A DNA stretch of 64,000 nt from Palaemon carinicauda (Eukaryota > Arthropoda > Malacostraca > Decapoda > Palaemonidae), in NCBI RefSeq assembly GCF_036898095.1, contig NC_090745.1, forward strand, positions 85,675,717 through 85,739,716. Reading direction: 5' to 3'. Of this stretch, positions 33,466 to 40,727 are shown in pieces (within the stretch, counting starts at the first letter, position 1; each line of letters begins with the position of its first letter). The position numbers and the translations under genes are program-made. Under the pieces are notes generated by a model. The model was not told the DNA's origin, made no database searches, and saw nothing but the letters and a program-made list of their open reading frames with translations.

Positions 33466-35524
33466 CTGCCACCTTCTTCAGACAGCAGTGGGAGCCAGAC
33501 TCAAGAACTACTGGCAGTCCTGGGAGAACAGGGGCGCAGATGCACAATCTGTGAAGTTGCTCAGAGAGGGGTACAAGATCCCATTCTTGCGCAAGCCCCC
33601 TCTAGCAACGACTCCCATCGACCTCTCTCCCAGGTACAGAGAGGAGGACAAGAGACTAGCTTTGAAGCAAGAGGTGTCTCTCTTACTAGAAAAGGGAGCG
33701 GTAGTCAAAGTCCGGGACCATCAATCCCCGGGCTTCTACAACCGTCTCTTCTTAGTGGTAAAGAAGACAGGAGGGTGGAGACCGGTGCTAGACGTCAGTG
33801 CTCTGAATGTCTTTGTCACCAAGCAGACGTTCGCCATGGAGACGACAAAGTCTGTTCTAGCAGCGGTCAGGAAGGAAGACTGGATGGTCTCTTTAGACCT
33901 CAAGGACGCTTACTTTCACGTCCCCATCCACCCAGATTCCCAACCTTTTCTAAGGTTCGTTTACGGGAAGGTTGTCTACCAATTTCAAGCCCTGTGCTTT
34001 GGCCTAAGCACGGCGCCTCTTGTCTTTACGAAACTGATGAGGAATATTGCCAAATTCCTGCATTTAGCAGACATCAGAGCCTCCCTCTATTTGGACGACT
34101 GGCTTTTAAGAGCTTCGTCCAGTCGTCGCTGTCTGGAGAATCTAAAGTGGACTCTAGATCTGACCAAGGAATTGGGTCTCCTGGTCAATATGGAAAAGTC
34201 CCAACTGGTCCCATCCCAAACTATAGTGTACCTAGGGATGGAGATTCACAGTCAAGCTTTTCGGGCTTTTCCGTCGGCCCCCAGAATAAGTCAAGCCCAA
34301 GGATGCATCCAGAACATGCTAATGAAGGACCGATGTTCAGTCAGACAGTGGATGAGTCTGATAGGGACGCTTTCATCACTGGACCAGTTCATTGCGTTAG
34401 GGAGACTGCACCTCCGTCCCCTTCAATTTCACCTAGCTGTTCACTGGAGAAAGGACAAGACGCTAGAAGCGGTCTCGATCCCTATTTCCGAGAAGATGAA
34501 GTCATCACTGACCTGGTGGAAGGACAACATCAACCTCAGAGAGGGTCTGCCCCTGACTGTTCAGACCCCCAACCACGTTCTCTTCTTGGACGCATCGGAC
34601 ACGGGCTGGGGTGCGACATTAGACGGTCGGGAATGCTCGGGCACCTGGAACTCGGAGCAAAGAGCGTTACATATCAACTGCAAGGAGCTACTGGCAGTTC
34701 ATCTGGCCTTGAGAAGCTTCAAGTCCCTCCTTCTAGGCAAGGTGGTGGAGGTGAACTCCGACAACACCACGGCCTTGGCGTACATCTCCAAGCAAGGAGG
34801 GACCCATTCTATGAAGTTGTACGAGATCGCAAGGGACCTCCTCACCTGGTCAAGAGATCTAAACCTGTCTCTAGTAACGAGGTTCATTCAAGGCAACATG
34901 AATGTCATGGCGGACCGCCTCAGTCGGAAGGGTCAAATCATCCTAACAGAATGGACCCTTCACAAGAATGTATGCAAGAGACTTTGGGCCACATGAGGCC
35001 AACCTACCATAGATCTCTTTGCAACCTCAATGACCAAGAGGCTCCCAAATTATTGCTCGCCAATCCCGGACCCAGCAGCAGTTCATATAGATGCCTTTCT
35101 ACTGGATTGGTCCCATCTAGACCTTTATGCATTCCCCCCGTTCAAGATTGTCAACAAGGTACTGCAGAAGTTCGCCTCTCACGAAGGGACAAGGTTGACG
35201 TTGGTTGCTCCCCTCTGGCCCGCGAGAGAATGGTTCACCGAGGTACTGCAATGGCTAGTGGACGTTCCCAGAACTCTTCCGCTAAGAGTGGACCTTCTAC
35301 GTCAGCCACACGTAAAGAAGGTACACCCAAGCCTCCACGCTCTTTGTCTGACTGCCTTCAGACTATCGAAAGACTCTCGAGAGCTAGAGGCTTTTCGAAG
35401 GAGGCAGCCAGAGCGATTGCTAGAGCAAGGAGGACATCCACTCTTAGAGTCTACCAGTCGAAGTGGGAAGTCTTCCGAAGCTGGTGCAAGTCGGTATCAG
35501 TATCCTCAACCAGTACCTCTGTAA
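33275..35524 (+). pseudogene. DIRS A2 reverse transcriptase/RNase H with one in-frame TGA
   Basis: The RT palm is intact: WMVSLDLKDAYFHVPIH, FGLSTAPLVFTKLM and YLDDW (Tyr near residue 272). RNase H follows with LFLDASDTGWG (Asp near 439), CKELLAVHLAL and VNSDNTTALAYI. At 34994-34996 the codon is TGA in LWAT-stop-GQPTIDLF, where A1, A3 and A4 have TGG (Trp). The same frame then reopens to 35524 through LPLRVDLLRQPHVKKVH. Without the stop it would be about 749 residues. The stop is after the RNase H core, so a truncated enzyme might still work. The frame starts inside gag, so it is probably expressed by reinitiation or frameshifting. Confidence 0.88.
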
Positions 35525-36423
35525 CTCAAATAGCTGACTTCCTTTTATACCTGAGGAAGGAAAGATCTCTTTCAGCTCCCACGATCAAGGGTTACAGAAG
35601 CATGTTGGCAGCAGTCTTCCGTCACAGAGGCTTAGATCTTTCCAACAACAAAGATCTACAGGACCTCCTTAAGTCTTTTGAGACCTCGAAGGAGCGTCGT
35701 TTGGCCACACCAGGTTGGAATTTAGACGTGGTACTAAGATTCCTTATGTCAGAAAGGTTCGAGCCGCTACAATCAGCCTCCTTTAAAGATCTCACTTTAA
35801 AGACTCTTTTCCTCGTCTGCTTAGCTACAGCTAAAAGAGTCAGTGAGATACACGCCTTCAGCAGGAACATCGGATTTTCATCTGAAACGGCTACATGTTC
35901 TTTGCAGCTTGGTTTTCTAGCCAAAAATGAACTACCTTCTCGTCCTTGGCCGAAATCGTTCGATATTCCAAGCCTTTCTAATTTGGTTGGAAATGAACTA
36001 GAAAGAGTCTTGTGCCCTGTTAGAGCTCTTAAGTTCTATTTAAAACGAACTAAACCTTTACGAGGACAGTCAGAAGCTTTATGGTGTGCTATTAAGACTC
36101 CTTCTTTACCTATGTCGAAGAATGCAGTTTCCTATTATATTAGACTGTTGATACGAGAAACTCATTCCCATCTGAATGAGGAAGACCATGCTTTGCTGAA
36201 GGTAAGGACACATGAAGTTAGAGCTGTCGCAACTTCAGTGGCCTTCAAACAAAACAGATCTCTACAGAGTATAATGGACGCAACCTATTGGAGAAGCAAG
36301 TCAGTGTTCGCGTCTTTTTATCTTAAAGATGTCCAGTCTCTTTACGAGAACTGCTACACCCTGGGACCATTCGTAGCAGCGAGTGCAGTAGTGGGTGAGG
36401 GCTCAACCACTACATTCCCCTAA
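33775..36423 (+). CDS. DIRS A2 tyrosine recombinase frame, 882 codons
   Basis: Catalytic residues are all present: Arg688 in TAKRVSEIHAF, His813 and Arg816 in THEVRAVATS, Trp in ATYWRSKS and Tyr849 in FASFYLKD. The core-binding part begins about residue 520 (LSDCLQTIERLSRARGFSKE). Residues 1 to about 500 are the out-of-frame reading of RT/RNase H and have odd composition (Ser, Gly, Arg, Pro). The length is identical to A1 although the DNA differs at many sites. It lacks an obvious dedicated start, so a shorter recombinase starting near 35300 is possible. The product would integrate circular cDNA. Confidence 0.88.
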   Translation: METGARRQCSECLCHQADVRHGDDKVCSSSGQEGRLDGLFRPQGRLLSRPHPPRFPTFSKVRLREGCLPISSPVLWPKHGASCLYETDEEYCQIPAFSRHQSLPLFGRLAFKSFVQSSLSGESKVDSRSDQGIGSPGQYGKVPTGPIPNYSVPRDGDSQSSFSGFSVGPQNKSSPRMHPEHANEGPMFSQTVDESDRDAFITGPVHCVRETAPPSPSISPSCSLEKGQDARSGLDPYFREDEVITDLVEGQHQPQRGSAPDCSDPQPRSLLGRIGHGLGCDIRRSGMLGHLELGAKSVTYQLQGATGSSSGLEKLQVPPSRQGGGGELRQHHGLGVHLQARRDPFYEVVRDRKGPPHLVKRSKPVSSNEVHSRQHECHGGPPQSEGSNHPNRMDPSQECMQETLGHMRPTYHRSLCNLNDQEAPKLLLANPGPSSSSYRCLSTGLVPSRPLCIPPVQDCQQGTAEVRLSRRDKVDVGCSPLARERMVHRGTAMASGRSQNSSAKSGPSTSATRKEGTPKPPRSLSDCLQTIERLSRARGFSKEAARAIARARRTSTLRVYQSKWEVFRSWCKSVSVSSTSTSVTQIADFLLYLRKERSLSAPTIKGYRSMLAAVFRHRGLDLSNNKDLQDLLKSFETSKERRLATPGWNLDVVLRFLMSERFEPLQSASFKDLTLKTLFLVCLATAKRVSEIHAFSRNIGFSSETATCSLQLGFLAKNELPSRPWPKSFDIPSLSNLVGNELERVLCPVRALKFYLKRTKPLRGQSEALWCAIKTPSLPMSKNAVSYYIRLLIRETHSHLNEEDHALLKVRTHEVRAVATSVAFKQNRSLQSIMDATYWRSKSVFASFYLKDVQSLYENCYTLGPFVAASAVVGEGSTTTFP

Positions 36424-36832
36424 TTCCATAACTTTTTTTTAATCTTTCTCTTGAAATGTTTTTTATTGTTGTTTTTGGGTTGTCCGGAAGGCTAAGAAGC
36501 CTTTCGCATCCTGGTTGATTTGGCGGGTGGTCAAATTCTTTTCTTGAGAAGCGCCTAGATTAGAGGTTTTGATGAGGTCCTTTAGTATGGGTTGCAACCC
36601 TTGATACTTCAGCTCCTAGGAGTCGCACAGCATCCTATGAGGATCGCGAGGCTCAGTAAGGAAGACGTACTTAAAAAGGCAGAGTAATTGTTCAAGTCGA
36701 CTTCCTTACCAGGTACTTATTTATTTTATGTTTGTTATTTTGAATAACTGCTAAAATGAAATACAAAATACTTAGCTCTTAATAATGTAAACATGTAATG
36801 CTGGTCTCTACCCACCCCCCTGGGTGTGAATC
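36424..36832 (+). other. 3' untranslated part of A2
   Basis: About 400 bp with no frame, conserved in A1 and A3 (TTGTCCGGAAGGCTAAGAAG, then GGATCGCGAGGCTC and GGAAGACGTACTT). It ends in TGTGAATCAGCTTATATGAT leading into the ICR. Confidence 0.8.
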
Positions 36833-36924
36833 AGCTTATATGATCACCGGCTAAGTTTAATATTGAAAAATGTTATTTTTATTAATAAAATAAATTTTTG
36901 AATATACTTACCCGGTGATCATAT
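36833..36924 (+). repeat. Internal complementary region (ICR) of A2
   Basis: The first half (36833-36870) is the inverse of the left outer end (30659-30695). The second half (about 36867-36924) is the inverse of the right outer end (37117-37172). They overlap in an A run at the junction. Confidence 0.93.
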
Positions 36925-36971
36925 ATTAAAGGACCCTCCCTTCCTCCCCAATAGAGACCCAGTGGACCGAG

Positions 36972-37127
36972 GAGAAAATTGGTTCTGTGTTTACATGGAG
37001 TACTTGAGTACCTGCTCGACAGATGGCGCTGTTGATGTACACCCCCACCTGTATAGCGATCGCTGGCGTATTTTGTCCTTAGGTTTTTCTGTCGGGCAGC
37101 AGAGCTGACAGCTTATATGATCACCGG
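36972..37127 (+). repeat. Right inverted terminal repeat of A2
   Basis: 156 bp; the exact reverse complement of 30678-30833. Confidence 0.95.
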
Positions 37128-37172
37128 GTAAGTATATTCAAAAATTTATTTTATTAATAAAAATAACATTTT

Positions 37173-37616
37173 AATCCTTACCCCTACATTTTGTTGATGA
37201 CAAACTCTTTATAATATGACTAAACATGGGCTATAGTATGGAGTACATGACAACCATTTAATGGCAATTGAATGGTAAGGTACAGTGTTATCCTAGCACA
37301 GTCAAATATAGAGAGTACACGGTATGGATTTTGACTGGTTTTCAGGATCATCCCCTTCTGATACCATCAGTTACTTATTCATTCTCTTTATATATCAAGA
37401 CTAGCAGCTTCATCACTTAATTTTACAATTGGGAAATAAAAGTACTAACTAATATTAGTTGCATCATCTTTCTGCTGTGGTTTATTGATTCCAAATCCAG
37501 CAAATCTGTCACTAGGCAGGACTAAAACCAACAGAGGTTCTAAAAAACTTGGTGTGATTGGTTTTTACTCATTAAAACACCAGCAACAACTGTAAAGCCA
37601 ATTGCTTAAATCACAA
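37173..37616. other. TRMT13 intron 1 sequence between A2 and B2; no gene seen
   Basis: AT-rich, with no open frame or repeat that I recognise. This is most of the non-transposon DNA left in intron 1, together with 40037-40310. Confidence 0.6.
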
Positions 37617-37640
37617 TTTGTTCCGTAACTGACTTACAAA

Positions 37641-37798
37641 CCACGCTATTTAATAGGGGTATTACTTTCGGCGTTGCTGAAATGACGAGCCATTAAAATT
37701 TAACAAGGGTTTACTACCCACACCGCTAGTTAGCGGGATAGGGGAGGGTAGCTCGCTACCCCCTCCTCACGCACACCTGTGCTTGAGCTAACTTTGCT
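37641..37798 (+). repeat. Left inverted terminal repeat of B2
   Basis: Matches the inverse of about 39832-39993 with a few differences: ACAAACC, TATTACTTTCGGCG, GCTGAAATGACGAGCC, TTTACTACCCACACCGCTAG and CCTGTGCTTGAGCT are shared in order. Confidence 0.85.
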
Positions 37799-37916
37799 CT
37801 CGGCTTGGATGGTAGACGGACTTGTCCTCTCTCATCCTCGCCTCTCTCTTGGCAGCCATTAATGCTTTTTTGCTTTTTCTTTGACAAGTTTGTGTGTGAA
37901 GTTGGCCTCTGCGATT

Positions 37917-38795
37917 ATGCGCACCTGCCCTGGATTACCCGGCCGCCCCTGCGGAACATTCATGTTGGCGGTCGAGACAGACCCTCACACCCTTTGCCCT
38001 TACTGTAGAGTTCAACGGTGTGAAAGTAATAACAAGTGTGGTGAATGTAGGGAGTGGTCTACCTCCCAGTGGGAGAGGTTTTCTCAGCGACGTAAGAAGA
38101 AGTCCAAGCGAGCTCTTTCTCCTTCGAAGGTTTCTTTGAAAGGAGAAAAACCCAAGGACTCTTCTTCCGTTGCCCAAACCTCCCCCAAAGCTCCCACTCG
38201 AGCGGTCTCTTTCGAGAGGTCGTCGAGTGGTAGCGTAGACCATGGTTCTGTTTTCGAAACTCGGGGTTCGAGAGATGGCGTTGCCTCCCCTAGTGAGGCA
38301 GTTCCACCTCTCCCCCCGGGGGAGGATGTGTCATTGACCAATCTTTTTCAGCTTTGGTCTTGCTTGGGGCTCGAGGGTTCGCCCTCCAAGGAAGCATTAC
38401 TTGACTACATCCGATTGTGTGCCGCTCTCAAGCAATCGCCAACTTTGGCAGAGGTTGATCCTCTGTCAATTGTTGACGTTGTGGTGTCAGAGGTATCCAA
38501 TGCGGTATCTCCTAATACCTCTGCCTCTTCACATCCCGCAGTAGCTGAAGGCTTAGTTTCTCCCGTTCCTGCTCAACCAACGAGGGAGAAACTAAGTCCA
38601 ACAGTCACTCCTGCTGGTGTTTCTCCCCCTCGGGGGAGTTCACTTACAGAGACTCCTCTTCGGAGGACTGCAGAAGGTCATCTTGCTGATCCAACGGCCC
38701 TCAGAGGGCGCATCCGTCGCAAGGCTCGCCTTCCTCTTCGCCAGAGAGGCCTTCCTTCACCTGCAGTGAGGAGGCGCCTCTTTGGTTCACCATAA
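37917..38795 (+). CDS. DIRS B2 Gag N-terminal part, C-terminally truncated by deletion
   Basis: I choose Met at 37917 (MRTCPGLPGRPCGTF) because B4 and B3 begin equivalently; an in-frame Met 12 codons upstream at 37881 also exists. Cys27, 30, 35, 41 and 44 give C-x2-C-x4-C-x5-C-x2-C after DPHTLC, the same spacing as family A Gag. A basic stretch (SQRRKKKSKRALSPSK) and a Ser/Pro-rich region follow. The frame ends at LFGSP-stop just where gag is fused to the YR remnant, so the capsid-like core and RGG tail are lost. Confidence 0.75.
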   Translation: MRTCPGLPGRPCGTFMLAVETDPHTLCPYCRVQRCESNNKCGECREWSTSQWERFSQRRKKKSKRALSPSKVSLKGEKPKDSSSVAQTSPKAPTRAVSFERSSSGSVDHGSVFETRGSRDGVASPSEAVPPLPPGEDVSLTNLFQLWSCLGLEGSPSKEALLDYIRLCAALKQSPTLAEVDPLSIVDVVVSEVSNAVSPNTSASSHPAVAEGLVSPVPAQPTREKLSPTVTPAGVSPPRGSSLTETPLRRTAEGHLADPTALRGRIRRKARLPLRQRGLPSPAVRRRLFGSP

Positions 38796-39196
38796 CAGAT
38801 GACCTAGACCATCTCCCACTATGCCCAGTAAGGAATTTGAGGCTATATCTTAAAAGAACAACTGCAGTTCGTCCTCATGTGCCAGCCTTGTTCGTTAGCA
38901 CAGGGAGGAACAAGAGGATGGTCACCTAGAACACCATCTCGGCTTGGATTTGTAGGGTGATTCATCTGTCTCTGAATCCAGATCCTCCTCCGTCACGTCG
39001 CCCTAGAGCACATGATGTTATAGGCGTAGCTACGTCCCTGGCTTTCAAAAAGAATTTTTCAGTGACGCAGGTCCTTCAAGCTGGGGTGTGGAAGCGTCAG
39101 ACAACCTTCACAGCCCACTACCTGCAAGACGTGACCCACAGGAGGCTCGATACGTTCTCTATCGGCCCTGTGGTGGCTGCACAACAGCTGGTTTAA
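38796..39196 (+). pseudogene. DIRS B2 recombinase C-terminal remnant
   Basis: DDLDHLPLCPVRNLRLYL starts just after the deletion junction. A stop breaks the frame, and the remaining 80-codon frame (38957-39196) reads NPDPPPSRRPRAHDVIGVAT then FTAHYLQDVTHRRLDTF. The H-x-x-R box is HDVI, so the second catalytic Arg is lost; B3 and B4 keep HDVR. The Tyr in AHYLQ remains. The protein would be inactive. Confidence 0.8.
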
Positions 39197-39689
39197 AACC
39201 TCAGGTTCCTTAATGGACAAGTAGTAGAAGGTTGAGGGCATTGTTACCCGGTTTTAGTCTGCATGAATGAAAAGGTTTGACTGGCCCTTATTCTTTTCTT
39301 CATCATCCCTCTCATGAGGAAAGCAGCATCCTGGGTTTTCTGCATAGCTGACCTCAAACCAGTGCAGGTAAACCATGTTTCCTTGTGTTCCTAGTATTAA
39401 GTTAATACTGTCACGTCCCCATACCATGACGACGTGGTATTGGGAGAGTCCTAGTCTACAAGTTTCCATCTAAAGAACTTCAGATCAACTTCCTGGGACG
39501 AGTCACACTTCGTTATGCCTTCTCACACAGCTTGCGTAGGCCGCAGTCCTTGCGTAGCAAGGTTCTAGCGAGGTGCAGGGACTCCTTATTTCTTGGGTGC
39601 TGACACGCTCAAATAACGAGCCCTCGGGCAAAGCCAAAAAGCCAGTACTGGCTGGGACGTCCGCCCTTCCTAATGGGTGAGTCACCCCT
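39197..39689 (+). other. 3' untranslated part of B2
   Basis: About 490 bp without a frame, aligning with B3 46854-47390 (GGTTGAGGGC, TTTTAGTCTGC, AAAGCAGCATCC, CCCATACC, GTGGTATTGGGA and AGCCAAAAAGCCAG in the same order). Confidence 0.75.
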
Positions 39690-39775
39690 ATTAAATAGCG
39701 TGGTTTGTATGTCAGTTACGGAACAAATGACAAATTCATAGATAATTTATATTTTTCCTAACTATACAAACCTTA
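39690..39775 (+). repeat. Internal complementary region of B2
   Basis: The inverse of the left tip (AAATAGCGTGGTTTGTATG, then GTTACGGAACAAA) runs straight into the inverse of the right tip (ATGACAAATTC, then TTTTTCCTAACTATACAAACC). Confidence 0.88.
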
Positions 39776-39831
39776 GCTATTTAATCAAACTTGCCCGCCA
39801 GCCCTATCCCCCGTGAAGTCCTACCTCCAAG

Positions 39832-40036
39832 CAAAGTAAGCTCAAGCACAGGTGTGTGTGGGGGGGGGGGTGTTAGCGAGCTACCCTCCCCTACCCCGCT
39901 AGCTAGCGGTGTGGGTAGTAAACCCTCGTTAAATTTTAATGGCTCGTCATTTCAGCTACGCCGAAAGTAATACCCTTATTAAATAGCTAAGGTTTGTATA
40001 GTTAGGAAAAATACAAATTATCTACGAATTTGTCAT
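39832..40036 (+). repeat. Right inverted terminal repeat and tip of B2
   Basis: The inverse of the left ITR (37641-37798) plus the outer tip to about 40036. A run of ten Gs at about 39861 interrupts the alignment. Confidence 0.85.
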
Positions 40037-40310
40037 GTCATGAAATGTTCATATAAAAGCCAAATTAAAAACATCATCAAAGTTGGGTTAAACAAGTCAG
40101 AAATTACATCCAATTTCAAGGTCCAGAACTTAACCCCAAATATCCAACTAGGTTTTACTAAGTAAGGGATGATATCCACAAAAGTAGAATATCTATTTGT
40201 CTAATTATAACACATTTTTTCTCTCTGTCTTGACTGGCAAGTTTTTAAATCAATGCTTGGTGTGTGTGTGGAATGATGATTTTAATTATTTTTTTCTTAT
40301 TCTTTTGCAG
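40037..40310. other. TRMT13 intron 1, 3' end
   Basis: AT-rich intron remnant. Its last bases form the polypyrimidine tract and acceptor TTATTCTTTTGCAG ending at 40310. Confidence 0.75.
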
Positions 40311-40357
40311 AATGACAGTAAACTTAAGAGGATACCTTGCCCTCTAGATCCAAAACA
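40311..40357 (+). CDS. TRMT13: TRMT13 coding exon 2 (47 nt)
   Basis: The exon lies between acceptor TTCTTTTGCAG and donor ACA|GTAAGT, a perfect consensus. It encodes NDSKLKRIPCPLDPK plus two bases of the next codon. CPLDPKH is the start of the CHHC finger that follows the CCCH finger in TRM13 proteins. The split codon CA|C, completed at exon 3, encodes the first zinc-binding His. At 47 nt it is close to a microexon. B3 begins 62 bp after its donor and B2 ends 274 bp before its acceptor. Confidence 0.85.
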
Positions 40358-40439
40358 GTAAGTAATTAACTATATGATACAGTACAGTATTCATTGCGAT
40401 CATAAATCCAAAATCATAATTGTTCCATAGCTGGAATAC

Positions 40440-40615
40440 AAACCTACGCTATCTATTAGAGGTACAGTGTATTACTTTTGGCCAATCTGAAAGGAAGAGC
40501 CATTAAAATTTTAGTGAGGGTTAACTTCCCATTCCGCTAGTTAGCAGAGGTAGGGGGGTTAGCTTGCTACCACTCCCGTTCACATACCTGTGATTTAGCT
40601 CACTTTGCTTTTGGC
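40440..40615 (+). repeat. Left inverted terminal repeat of B3
   Basis: Shares TACAAACCTACGCTATCTATTA, CCATTAAAATTTTAG, CCGCTAGTTAGC and CACCTGTGATTTAGCTCACT with the inverse of 47522-47715 and with B2. Divergence between its own two ITRs is visible, so it is older than A2 or A3. Confidence 0.8.
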
Positions 40616-40727
40616 TCTGATGGTGAACGGTCGTTACCGCTCTTCATCCTCACCAATATTTTGGACTGCCATTAATGCTTTTTGTTTGTGCTTTCTCTTT
40701 AAGTGTTTATGTTGACTTCTGCCGACT

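Larger units (their letters stand above)
30659..37172 (+). mobile_element. DIRS family A copy A2, nearly intact
   Basis: A complete 6.5-kb DIRS element inside TRMT13 intron 1, in the same orientation as the gene. It contains the left ITR, gag (808 codons, intact), RT/RNase H (one TGA), YR (882 codons, intact), ICR and right ITR. The two 156-bp ITRs are identical by eye. The outer tips are TTTTCAATATT on the left and AAATAACATTTT on the right, and the ICR joins the inverses of both through a shared run of As. Identical ITRs and intact frames point to a recent insertion. Confidence 0.95.
37617..40036 (+). mobile_element. DIRS family B copy B2, internally deleted (2.4 kb)
   Basis: Both ends are present: the left tip TTTGTTCCGTAAC at 37617 and the right tip CGAATTTGTCAT at 40036. 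The ICR at about 39690-39775 joins their inverses (GTTACGGAACAAATGACAAA). Inside, the N-terminal 290 codons of gag are joined directly to the C-terminal part of YR at about 38795. RT, RNase H and the first half of YR are missing. Because the ends and ICR are complete, it could have been mobilised in trans by intact relatives. It lies in TRMT13 intron 1, in gene orientation. Confidence 0.9.
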
